From assembly GCA_009746045.1 (NCBI GenBank), contig RPFO01000076.1:4259617-4319616 (forward strand): a DNA stretch of 60,000 nt. The letters are read 5' to 3'. The notes below the pieces were generated by a model. The model did not search any database. It had not been told where the DNA came from and was given only the letters and a program-made list of their open reading frames with translations. Positions 1 to 8,374 of the stretch are shown here, piece by piece. The first letter of the stretch is position 1; every line of letters starts with the position of its first letter. A program made the position numbers and the translations under genes. This stretch comes from Mesostigma viride. Lineage: Eukaryota; Streptophyta; Mesostigmatophyceae; Mesostigmatales; Mesostigmataceae.

Positions 1-1028
1 GGGCATGGCGTCATGTGACAGCTCGCTGCAGAATCCAGCACCCAGCTGGTCGGCGCCTTCTTTTCATATTGCGTGAGTGCAGCAGTGTCCGACGGCGATG
101 GCGACTCGGCGATGGTGGCGAAGACGAAGCCGGACGGCAGCTCTCCAGCCCCCTGTGTGATGTGCGCCTCGCTGGCACCTGGTGAGTGCTCCTTTCTCGC
201 CTCTGATGTCGCATGGTTCCGTCGCGTCGCCTGGTTCTTGCGTTCTTGCTTCAGCTCCGGATGCTTCTCCCAGCACTGGGCCTCCACGTGCCCGAGCTTC
301 TTGCAGTGATAGCACCGCTTTCCTCCACCTTTCTTGGTAGTAGTGTGGAAAGCCTGGCCGTCCGATGAGCTCTCCTTCTTTGCTTCAGCAGAACGCCCTC
401 CCATCAGCATGTCCTCCGCCTCCAGCAGCGCAGCCTTGACCTCCTCCAAGTTGTCCTCCTCCTTGAAATGCACCGATATCAGCGCAGGGCGATATTTGTC
501 TGGCAGGCCGCTCTTGAGAATGGCTGAGAAGTCTTGGTCACTCATGACTCCCCCCACAGCACGGTACTCCGCCAGCAGCAGCAGTCCCCTTAGGATATAC
601 TGCCCCATGGTCTCCCCTGGCTTCATTTGCAGCCTGTGCAGCTGGACCCTGAGGTCCATCCGGTGGCTCTTGGTGAGCTTTTGCTGCTCGTAGACCTCCC
701 TCAGCGTCTTGTAGAGCTTGCTGCCAGATTGGTCTGGCACGAGCGATAGGATGCGCCTCGCTTCTCCAACAAGTGCAGCTGAGATAACAAGGCCGACAGC
801 CATGTCAGCCTTCGGGTCCTCCTTGGTGCCTAGCAGAACATCCTTAACCCCGTAGAAGCGACAGAAGCCCTCAAGGGATGTCTTGGTCTCCTCCCAGCCA
901 CGTAAACTTGTGCCGTCAAATTTCAGCACCAACTTGGAGCACACATTCAGCATAGGAGTGTAGTCCACCTCGCTTGCCATGGAGCTTGTAACTGGGCTGG
1001 GTTTCTTGGTGGTCTTCTTGGAGCTCAT
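1..1028 (-). CDS. Copia-type Gag-Pol, 5' part, runs off left edge
   Basis: Reading the minus strand from the ATG at 1028, the frame stays open to the left edge. It begins MSSKKTTKKPSPVTSSMASE. The first ~250 residues look like a Copia Gag of the UBN2/retrotran_gag_2 type (LVLKFDGTSLRGWEE, then a helical region ending SGLPDKYRP). A CCHC zinc knuckle follows (CYHCKKLGHVEAQC, about 250-305 on the plus scale). The last residues, SWVLDSAASCHMTP, match the start of a Copia aspartic protease (the D-S-A-A-S version of DSGAS). So the order here is the ordinary Gag-PR, unlike elements 1 and 2 of this window. No stop or frameshift is visible in the part present. PBS and LTR lie immediately upstream. The rest of pol is outside the window. 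Confidence 0.88.
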   Translation of the reverse strand, partial: MSSKKTTKKPSPVTSSMASEVDYTPMLNVCSKLVLKFDGTSLRGWEETKTSLEGFCRFYGVKDVLLGTKEDPKADMAVGLVISAALVGEARRILSLVPDQSGSKLYKTLREVYEQQKLTKSHRMDLRVQLHRLQMKPGETMGQYILRGLLLLAEYRAVGGVMSDQDFSAILKSGLPDKYRPALISVHFKEEDNLEEVKAALLEAEDMLMGGRSAEAKKESSSDGQAFHTTTKKGGGKRCYHCKKLGHVEAQCWEKHPELKQERKNQATRRNHATSEARKEHSPGASEAHITQGAGELPSGFVFATIAESPSPSDTAALTQYEKKAPTSWVLDSAASCHMTPC

Positions 1029-1035
1029 GAACAAT

Positions 1036-1047
1036 CCTCCGATACCA
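1036..1047 (-). other. Primer binding site of the left-edge Copia element
   Basis: The minus strand reads TGGTATCGGAGG directly after the LTR end (…CCAACA). TGGTATC followed by a purine stretch is the usual Copia PBS complementary to the 3' end of initiator-Met tRNA. Confidence 0.8.
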
Positions 1048-1880
1048 TGTTGGAAAAGTAGAGGAAACTAATGGGTTTTACACAATGCCTTGTGCTTGGC
1101 CTTGTTACCCTTTCACCTTGAAGGTGATGAAAGACTGAGCTTGAAGACAATGGAAGAGAGACCAGAAAAAGAGTTTTATTTCATAGGCTTAGAGGTTAGG
1201 AATAGAGGTTCAATAGAGGTTAAATGGAGGTTCAATAGAGGTTAAATGGAGGTTCCTGCCCTTAGGGGGCAGTTTCCTTTTATACCTTTTAGGCTAGGAA
1301 GGATGACATCAGCAATGACATCATCACAGAAGCTTGTAGAAACATCCTAGCATATTCCTAGCATATTCCCAGCATATTCTCAGCATATTCCAGGAATATT
1401 CCTGCCATATTCTTAGAACATTCCTAGAACATTCTAGACATGATCCAATGAGCTGGCATAATAGCTAGATGCCAAGTGTCTACATAATAATGTGCCACAT
1501 AACATAATTAATAAAGTGACACATCTCTTCTCCTTGGAGTGACAAGTGTCATACAATGAGTCTACCCACTTGTCATCATGTAAGTCATAACATGTGTCAT
1601 CATGAGCTTCCAACACTTGTCAGCTCATGGACCAAACACTTGTCCACTAGGCCATAGCACCACTTGTCAATCAAATACGTGATGCTACTAGGCTGACTCA
1701 GGTTACAAGTCATCCATGTCCAAGTATAGGACTATGGCACATGAATATTGATCAGCTCATTGAGCCCGTTCCATCTAGCTCATCATAGCTATCAAATTCC
1801 CAGTCCATATGGAATAAATCCAACAAGAAATAAATCAGGCTGGGATACATTGTGGTCAGGTGGATATAATATCCCTAACA
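1048..1880 (-). repeat. 5' LTR of left-edge Copia element
   Basis: The 833-bp LTR reads TGTTAGGGATATTATATCC at its start (minus strand, from 1880) and ends CCAACA at 1048, so it has TG…CA ends. Inside are short tandem repeats of a 'GGTTAAATGGAGGTTCAATA' type at 1206-1255 and of 'CATATTCCTAG' type at 1345-1430. The right flank (CGTCC…) is the body of another LTR, so the element is nested. The left target duplication is off the window. Confidence 0.82.
1276..1284 (-). promoter_or_regulatory. TATA box in the Copia LTR
   Basis: The minus strand reads TATAAAAGG in the middle of the LTR, the expected position of the element's own promoter. Confidence 0.55.
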
Positions 1881-2545
1881 CGTCCCGGCCCTTTTGGACG
1901 GACGTAACAATGGAAAAAACTATGTAGTTTGACTTGTTGTCATATAGTCCGTAGGACTTTGGGACTCATTTCGGGACTTAATTTGGGAATTGTCCCTTGG
2001 TCAGGACTTTTGTATGGAACTATGACAGTTTGGGTGATTCGGACCAGTTATTTTGGGCCTAGGTTGTTGTATGCGTGTATCTTCTAGGGGCCGGTGCAGT
2101 CGCGCCGCGCTGCGTACTTTATAGCTAGTTGAGATATTGTACTCATGCGTGGATTCTGTAGGCGAGGGTCGATGTCGACCCGAGGATCTTGCGTGGACTG
2201 CATGCTTTGGAAGGTCGGCGCCATGTCGGCGCCCCTTGCCAGCGTAGTGGCAGACCTAGGTGAAATTGGTCCGAGGACGAGAGTCTCGTCCTCTTGGTTT
2301 AATGAATGATAAGTGCGAATACGCCTACACATTGAGCCCGGGGCAATTATCCATTTGTAATTGGTCTTGCTAGCCATTATAAGTGTGTATTAATTAGCTT
2401 GGCATCAAGTCGCGGTGCCAGATATCTCACGACCCCAGTCGTGAAGCGCAATCTGCATTAGGCCACCTTGAATCTTCCTAATTCCGGCATGGTAGATCTT
2501 TCGCTACGTAGCTCAGGCTAGGGGTGTCTGGGCTGGGACGTAACA
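1881..2545 (+). repeat. Gypsy-type LTR, left end cut by the Copia insertion
   Basis: It matches the LTR at 54512-55091 in reverse complement over long blocks (for example the TAATGGCTAGCAAGACCAAT region). It ends GGCTGGGACGTAACA, the mirror of the expected TGTTACGTCCCGGCCC start. The first five bases (TGTTA) are missing because the Copia element inserted after them. No TGG primer site follows 2545, so this is a solo or 3' LTR in plus orientation. 2546-2754 holds nothing I can identify. Confidence 0.72.
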
Positions 2546-2754
2546 GCAATATTGCGCAAGCCACCAAGGCTTTGCGCCCCAAAGTCTTGCGCTTGAACCT
2601 AAGCCAGGTCACCTAGACTGTCACTCTAGAAATTCAGGCCTTTCCGGCGCGGCGCCCCACACCGGCCCAAAGGAACAAAGCCTGCGGCCTACTGAATAGG
2701 AACGAACCAAACGTACGTCGGTAACGATTCCGATTACGGCAAACGCGTAACTTC

Positions 2755-3918
2755 TTAATGTCTGCACGGACGTAAATGATCACGGACGTGACACGCCATG
2801 TACTTAAAGGTGAGGAGCACGGGTGCCGGGCCAGCCTTACCCCGCGCGCGGGGGAGGCGGACAGCCGACATCCGCAGCTCACCAGTGAGTTGCATGGGGA
2901 CAAGAATGCGCTTAAAAAATGCCGTGAGAAGAGTCGTCGAGGTCTCACCTACCGGCTGGTCGAAGTGCTTGACGATGACATTGTGGCTGCGCTGGGTGAT
3001 GTCGGCCTCCTCGCGAAGGTCGAGTGCTTGTTGCTTGAGCTGTGCCGCGATGGTGGAGGGGGTGGAGGTGGTGTGATGCTTAAGCAGGTCCGCCCAGGTG
3101 GAGGGAGCATCGCTGGCCGGGCCAGCAGCTGCCGGCTGGGCAGCGATGTCCTGCACCGCCTGGGCGGTGAGGCCTGCGGTGTCATGCAAGCTCTCAAGGG
3201 CGGTGGCGGTGGCTTGGAGGCGCTGGTAAAGGTCGAGGAGCTGGGCCTTGATGTCGGCAGTGGAGGCGGAAATGGCAGTGGAGGTGGAGGCGACGGTGGT
3301 GGAAAGGTGAGGAAGCTCAGCAGCCAGCGTGCCTCCCATTGCTGCCGCATCGGCAGCAAGGGGGGTCACGTGCTGCTGGAAGGCTTCCATAAGGATGGAA
3401 CGGAGTGTGGATGCGGAGATGGATGGACCCCAGATCTCGCCGTTAGAGCGCATGAGAAGGGAGTAAAGGATGAGGTGCTGAAGGCGGGGGCGTGGTTGGG
3501 GGTGATCCGTCACATAGGTAAGGGGGCACCATTTGCCATCCTCAAAGATGAGACGGTCGATGCTGTGGAGATGGATGCACAGGTCGTAAAGCGAGGCGTA
3601 GTCCCCGTGGAAGATGCAATGCAGAGCATCGCTCGGAGACATGTTGAGCCATTCGTGATCGTCGACTTTGAAGGGTTGAGGCCGGAAGCGCGGTTCTGTC
3701 CAGCGTGGTTCTGGGTGGCTGCGTTTTGGATCAGGCGATGCTGAAGGCGAGGCCGCAGGAGCCGAGTGCACTACCAATGCTTGAGTAGTGTCACCGCTGC
3801 CTGGGAGGCCGGGCGGAACTGCAGCCGAGCTGCAGGCGAATTTTCTTGGCTCATCGCAGCCGCCAGGCTGCGTTGCGTAGTCGAGCGCTTGCTCGCCATA
3901 ATAGTGCGTAATGGCGTC
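2755..3918 (-). pseudogene. LINE ORF1-like protein (coiled coil + RRM-like C-terminus), disrupted
   Basis: A frame of at least 388 codons is open from the insertion point at 3918 to the stop at 2755. Removing the inserts at 3919-4697 (one GCGTC copy kept) and 4746-38479 (one GTGGT copy kept) leaves it open on through 4745-4703 to about 38522, so the frame predates both insertions. The middle is a predicted coiled coil (ADIKAQLLDLYQRLQATATA). The C-terminal part (NVIVKHFDQP … GPAPVLLTFKYMACHVRD) has the layout of LINE ORF1p RRM/C-terminal domains, which bind element RNA. That assignment comes from pattern only. The antisense strand is also open (2776-3744), but its glycine-rich product looks like a shadow. 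A host gene remains possible. Confidence 0.5.
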
Positions 3919-4124
3919 AGTTAGGTTAAATAGTGCCGGAACCTTTTGCCGCCTGAGGCAAATCGGGCCGGAACACTATTTTGCCCGGAATAACCACTTC
4001 CGAGCACCCAAGTTAATTCGGCCGAATTAACTTGGGTGCTCGGAAGTGGTTATTCCGGGCAAAATAGTGTTCCGGCCCGATTTGCCTCAGGCGGCAAAAG
4101 GTTCCGGCACTATTTAACCTAACT
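3919..4124. repeat. Perfect 206-bp palindrome, left
   Basis: Each 103-base arm is the reverse complement of the other around the centre TTCGG|CCGAA at 4021/4022. The arms begin AGTTAGGTTAAATAG. RNA or single-stranded DNA from here would form one uninterrupted hairpin. Confidence 0.9.
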
Positions 4125-4257
4125 AAAACCTGGCCTCGTGGAGGGGGGACGAAGAGCCCGAGACATCCGCCTAGGCCGCTGAGCACGCACCACTAAATGC
4201 GCCGGAGCTGCCTCAGTGAGGATTCGAACCCCTGACCTCCAAGTTGCACGGGTTTTA
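4125..4257 (-). other. tRNA-like segment 1 (B-box before A-box-like motif)
   Basis: The minus strand carries GGTTCGAATCC (4231-4241), a consensus Pol III B box/T-loop, followed downstream by an A-box-like CGGCCTAGGCGG. The order is reversed relative to an ordinary tRNA gene. The T stem pairs only partly. It is not an intact tRNA gene. Confidence 0.4.
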
Positions 4258-4374
4258 GTTAGTAGGTTAAATAGTGCCGGAACCTTTTGCCGCCTGAGGC
4301 AAATCGGGCCGGAACACTATTTTGCCCGGAATAACCACTTCCGAGCACCCAAGTTAATTCGGCCGAATTAACTT
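4258..4374. repeat. Incomplete copy of the palindrome in the element centre
   Basis: It repeats the whole left arm of the 206-bp palindrome plus about 14 bases of the right arm, with three extra bases (AGT) near its start. It sits between the two tRNA-like segments. Confidence 0.8.
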
Positions 4375-4491
4375 GTGCACCTTGGAGGTCAGGGGTTCGA
4401 ATCCGGACAGCTCCGGCGCATTTAGTGGTGCGTGCTCAGTGGCCTAGGCGGATGTCTCATATTCAACCCACCCTCCACGAGGCCAGGTTTT
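4375..4491 (+). other. tRNA-like segment 2 (B box 4394-4404, A-box-like 4440-4451)
   Basis: The plus strand has GGTTCGAATCC, then 36 bases later TGGCCTAGGCGG, which fits the A-box consensus TRGCNNAGYNGG except at one position. It is an inverted, diverged copy of 4125-4257. Confidence 0.4.
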
Positions 4492-4697
4492 AGTTAGGTT
4501 AAATAGTGCCGGAACCTTTTGCCGCCTGAGGCAAATCGGTCCGTAACACTATTTTGCCCGGAATAACCACTTCCGAGCACCCAAGTTAATTCGGCCGAAT
4601 TAACTTGGGTGCTCGGAAGTGGTTATTCCGGGCAAAATAGTGTTACGGACCGATTTGCCTCAGGCGGCAAAAGGTTCCGGCACTATTTAACCTAACT
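4492..4697. repeat. 206-bp palindrome, right
   Basis: Same sequence as 3919-4124 apart from a few paired substitutions (GGTCCGTAAC for GGGCCGGAAC), each matched in both arms. The compensation suggests arm-to-arm correction or inheritance as a hairpin. Confidence 0.85.
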
Positions 4698-4745
4698 GCG
4701 TCGGGAAAATATATCAGCGTATGCGTCTTAGAAAGACGCTGTGGT

Positions 4746-5122
4746 AGTTATGGGAAACACAGAGCTGGAAATGCTCAGGCAGTGCCAAATGGCGTGTGTG
4801 TGAACGACGAGACACCTTGGCATTAGGATAGAATGGGCCATATACCGCTGGTCAGCCGTCACTTGCGGCTGACCAGACTTTGCGTAAGTTAAGCCTAACT
4901 TACTGATCCTGGACGGACTAGCCTATCAGTTACAACCTGATCTAGTCAGTCCTGACATGACAACTACAGTCCCGGTACCGAGGTACCGGCTCATCACATA
5001 CTGAGTATAGCCACGTGTCCATGCCACGACTGCTCTAATCCAGCACCGTCCCAGTACCCAATTGGGCGCCGGCGGTGCTGGCACGTGTCCACTTAGGCTA
5101 CAGGCGGGAGACTTGACTAACT
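4746..5122 (-). repeat. 3' LTR of element 2
   Basis: 377 bp with AGTT…AACT ends. It matches 38100-38479 almost base for base (a TA insertion near CCCAGTATACCC in the other copy is one difference). The internal side (5123 on) reads, in minus orientation, AAAGAAAACTTAAAGTGGG up to the LTR. Confidence 0.88.
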
Positions 5123-5141
5123 CCCACTTTAAGTTTTCTTT
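5123..5141 (-). other. Polypurine tract of element 2
   Basis: The minus strand reads AAAGAAAACTTAAAGTGGG directly before the 3' LTR, the place where plus-strand synthesis is primed in LTR elements. Confidence 0.6.
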
Positions 5142-6223
5142 GGGTTTCAACAGAAACACACATAGCCATCAAATGGACGCAGCCATTCCCAATGCCTTAG
5201 AAAACTGTCAGATAACCTACTAGGACCCAAAGGTCACCTCACACATGTACAAGAGATGCATTAAGGTGAGGGTATGGTGCCAGCCCCCATGAAACCATAC
5301 CATGGAATAACATGTACTGTTGACCTGGGGGGACCCAAGAGATGATTTTGGCATGTAAATAGGATGTATGGGGGTCCATCCCACCACTTGTTGAGGGTGG
5401 TATGCACAGTGACACGCTCGTATTGTGCTAAAAATAGCAAAAGACGCTATTTATGGCACATTCTGCATAGGACAATGGGGGCATCTTTTTGCATGTTTCA
5501 ATATATTCCCATTTAGTTGCCCTAGTTTGCAAATTTCCCACCTAATTGGCACCCCAAAATGGTGAGTATTTCATCACTTATTAATTTCCCCCCAAAAGAG
5601 GTACTTTTTTGGGCTGAAAAAAATAAAACAAATCATAGACACACAATTTGACCCTGGGGAGATATACACAAATACTAGACATGGGCATACACAATCCCAC
5701 AAAGTTTGAGCTCATTCTGACTGCAAACGTGGAAGTTATAGCGTTTGGCAGTTGGCCACCTGTGCAGCCGCTAAGGAAGGCAATAGTGAGTATTAAGGCA
5801 CACTAACACTTTCTATGCCATCCAAATGGCTCCAGACCATGCCCAATTCGAGCACAACGTACAAGGAGGTGGCTGGGCACCTCATGTGCCCTTGCCTTAC
5901 CTTGGCACGGGCAACCTCATGGGTGTGTGCACAGCAACAAGGCAGGTAGCTCTACATGTCTAGCCAGCACTTCTGAAGCAAATTCTAGGTGTATGCTGTG
6001 ATCATCATACCAAAACCAAGGTGTCCAATGCAAATAGACCCTAGAAAGCCATATCCACTGATTGCCCAACCAAGGGGAACAACAGACAGTCCACAGAGAA
6101 AGCATACTATGTAATCATAAATGCTGCGTGCCAGGGCTTCTTACCATGGTTACTTTGCCTTGCTAGCATATGACAGGGCTGTCTCATAATTCAGTGGGAG
6201 AGAGGCCAAGAAAACAACGGTAT
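5142..6223 (-). other. 3' untranslated part of element 2 (distal piece)
   Basis: No credible coding frame. By target-duplication logic this stretch continues at 12388-12579, then at 25686-26686 (or its duplicate 30805-31804), giving a 3' UTR of about 2.3 kb. CCCCT at 6224-6228 is the left duplication of element 1. Confidence 0.6.
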
Positions 6224-6228
6224 CCCCT

Positions 6229-6573
6229 AGTTGAGTAACTCTAGAGCCCTAGGATCTGGCTCTGAGTTCCCCATGTCCGTCCGCACGCCTTCCGCTAGCG
6301 TCCGCTCAGCCGCCGGCTATAATCCGGCGGTCCGATGCGGGCGACCGGTCTAAGGGCGGCGCCTAGGGCCGGCGCCACCTAGGCCCCAGTCCGGGGCCTT
6401 ATCCGGGTCAGTACGGACGGCTAGCTTGTCCCACGGTTACGGCTAACCGGATAGGGTTTGCTGGCTAAGACATAAACCAGTGGTGGGCCAGCTCCGACAG
6501 CAGTTCTCTGTGTTCACCTTATTCCAAGCTCAACGTGACCGACCGCCATAGCTGAGCCGGTCGGGCTTTAACT
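6229..6573 (+). repeat. 5' LTR of element 1
   Basis: 345 bp starting AGTTGAGTAACTC and ending GGGCTTTAACT. The same sequence recurs at 12038-12382. Confidence 0.93.
6310..6330 (+). promoter_or_regulatory. TATA-like motif in the loop of a perfect hairpin
   Basis: CCGCCGG and CCGGCGG are exact reverse complements enclosing CTATAAT. The 3' LTR has the same arrangement at 12119-12139. It is the best promoter candidate in this LTR, but there is no transcript evidence. Confidence 0.4.
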
Positions 6574-6585
6574 TGTATTCATAAA
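6574..6585 (+). other. Presumed primer site of element 1, self-complementary to its 3' region
   Basis: TGTATTCATAAA directly follows the LTR, where a PBS should be, but lacks the TGG of a tRNA-3'-end primer. Its exact reverse complement lies at 11687-11698, just after the pol stop. Confidence 0.4.
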
Positions 6586-6592
6586 AATCCCG

Positions 6593-8374
6593 ATGGCTTC
6601 CGGTACACGGAGCCGCACGGGCGAACACACAGATACGCCAAGTGGCGAGGCCGCAGGGTCCGTCCTGCCACGCTTTAGTGCGGACGAGGCCACGAGGTTG
6701 ATGCAAACCCTCGTGGCGCAACCTGAACTGGCCAAGCAGTTCAAGCATCTGATGCTTGCTGCTGACGATGCACTAAATCGCGGCCCTCTCAAGCAAACGG
6801 AGGTGCCCGCTGATCTACCGGCCGACTATACGGCGGACGACGCAGCAGATTTTCTAGCTGCTCTCAAGCGTCTGCGCGATGGACGCGCAGACAAAGATTC
6901 GGAGCTGATTGGCAAGTTCCGTGCAGTATTCTGCAGTACAACAAAGCACCCAAACATTGCCAATCTAGTTCGCATTGCGGACGACAACAAACAAACCTGG
7001 GAAGTTTTTTACAACGGTCTAGATGCCCACTTGTCGCGGTCTAAGGAAGAGGCCGACGAGCAAGCCTTCAACGACTTCGAGGGCTATGCAGTTAATAAGG
7101 CAAATTTGCCCGGGGCTGCACGTGATTTCCAGGTCTTCGTGCACAAGCACAAGCTGCTAGATACTCTCAAGCCCATTTTCCTGTGCAATCGATTTCTCAA
7201 GAAATGCGACCTGTCGTCGGATGTGCATCTGACCATAGCGACGGAACTCAAAAAGAAGAGTGCCGTCAGTTTCGACGAGGGCATGCTGTATTTGATCTCA
7301 TGCTTCAAGAGTGCGCAGTCCAAGCCGGCTGCCTCGGCTGCTCTGCCATCCCTGCGCAAGGTGGATGCCGGCGCGTCTTCTTCTTCAGGCGCAGAGGCTC
7401 CAATTACGCGGTCGGAGCTTACGGCCATCCTGAAAAAGGTCGTCGGCCACGGCAACAACGGGGGCCAGCGAGGGCGCAAGCGCGGGCATGGTGGCGACGC
7501 CAAGCAGGGTGATCATCCCCCGGCCAAGCGGCAGCAGGGGGCGTCTACTGACCGCAAGCAACGCTGTGAGCGCTGCTTCGGACGTCGCCATGTCCGGGAT
7601 GACTGCCGAGTTCGCCCGGACCTGGAGCTCGAGGACAACCTTTGCCGCAAGTGCCACGACGTTCTGCGTGGTCACAGCGTGGAGGCGTGCAAGGCCAAGC
7701 GCATCGTCGTCCACGGCACACGCGAGGAGTGGGCAGAGCGACGGGCAGCACGAAAGTCAGGTGAGAGCACGCTCGATACCCCTTCTTTTGCTCAATGCGT
7801 CACGCTGAACCGGGCCGTCGTAGAGCCTGACGTCGTTCCTAAAAGCAACGTGACTGCATCCTCTGTCTCATTCCGTGATGTGCTCACGCAATCCGTTGAT
7901 GCTGCTCTGGCTCTGTCGCGCCAGGATCACGTGCTTCCTGAGCACGGGTCTACAATGCGTGACCTAAGCAATGTGGTGTCTTCTAGGTCGGGTGTGTACA
8001 ACGCCGAGCGACCAAGCACTACTGCAGCACCCCAGCTAGATACTGGGGCGGTTGGGCCTATGAGGAATGTTGTGACAGTGCAAGAGAATGCTGGGCGGGC
8101 AGATGTTCTCGGTACACACCACCCTAGTGTGGATCTTCACATTGGCAAGGTGCTCACACGGGCGGCCTTTCGTGCAGCCTCTGAAGCTGCCCAGTTAGCC
8201 AATGTCACTACCCCAGTAGTCACCCCACCTGTTGAGAATCCTGACAATGCCACTGCACCTCAGGCTGTCACCCTGAAACTGTTAGCATACCAGATGCACC
8301 GTGCATACGGGCATGAGGCCCAAGCCGAGGTAGAGGGGGCACACATGTTGGGGCACCTTTATACAACGAGCTGA
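6593..8374 (+). CDS. Gag of element 1, with C-terminal start of integrase zinc finger
   Basis: 593 codons; the ATG lies only 19 bases after the LTR. The first ~240 residues are a mostly helical Gag body (motif AFNDFEGYAVNKANLPG) that aligns with element 2 Gag (VLKGFQWIEAYKVNKRD). A basic stretch follows, then two cysteine/histidine clusters at about 7564-7700 (CERCFGRRHVRDDC, CRKCHDVLRGHSVEAC), presumably nucleic-acid-binding knuckles. The last residues, QMHRAYGHEAQAE, are the His-His half of the integrase HHCC zinc finger. Its CPAC half continues in the -1 frame, so Gag and integrase are joined by a frameshift or a small indel near 8355. A DTGA at 8039-8050 has no protease context. Confidence 0.82.
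   Translation: MASGTRSRTGEHTDTPSGEAAGSVLPRFSADEATRLMQTLVAQPELAKQFKHLMLAADDALNRGPLKQTEVPADLPADYTADDAADFLAALKRLRDGRADKDSELIGKFRAVFCSTTKHPNIANLVRIADDNKQTWEVFYNGLDAHLSRSKEEADEQAFNDFEGYAVNKANLPGAARDFQVFVHKHKLLDTLKPIFLCNRFLKKCDLSSDVHLTIATELKKKSAVSFDEGMLYLISCFKSAQSKPAASAALPSLRKVDAGASSSSGAEAPITRSELTAILKKVVGHGNNGGQRGRKRGHGGDAKQGDHPPAKRQQGASTDRKQRCERCFGRRHVRDDCRVRPDLELEDNLCRKCHDVLRGHSVEACKAKRIVVHGTREEWAERRAARKSGESTLDTPSFAQCVTLNRAVVEPDVVPKSNVTASSVSFRDVLTQSVDAALALSRQDHVLPEHGSTMRDLSNVVSSRSGVYNAERPSTTAAPQLDTGAVGPMRNVVTVQENAGRADVLGTHHPSVDLHIGKVLTRAAFRAASEAAQLANVTTPVVTPPVENPDNATAPQAVTLKLLAYQMHRAYGHEAQAEVEGAHMLGHLYTTS

Larger units (their letters stand above)
3919..4697. mobile_element. Composite palindromic element with GCGTC target duplication
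   Basis: Two identical-length 206-bp palindromes (3919-4124, 4492-4697) bracket a 367-bp centre that is itself arranged as an inverted repeat. The centre starts AAAACCTGGCCTCGTGGAGG and ends with its reverse complement. GCGTC at 3914-3918 and 4698-4702 is a 5-bp target duplication, so the whole was inserted as one unit. Ends are AGTT…AACT, as in the LTRs of elements 1 and 2, which also make 5-bp duplications. It could be a tiny non-autonomous relative (TRIM-like) or a fold-back element. No coding capacity is seen. Confidence 0.75.

Noticed and set aside
2776-3744. 322-codon plus-strand frame
   Set aside because: Antisense to the LINE ORF1-like frame; the Gly-rich product mirrors Ala/Thr/Pro codons of the other strand.
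4394-4451. Ordinary tRNA gene
   Set aside because: Box order is reversed and the T stem pairs at only two positions.
8039-8050. DTGA in the element 1 Gag, a possible protease upstream of integrase
   Set aside because: Only about 30 residues lie around it without the second-strand LLG motif; the complete retropepsin pattern is at 9651-9900.
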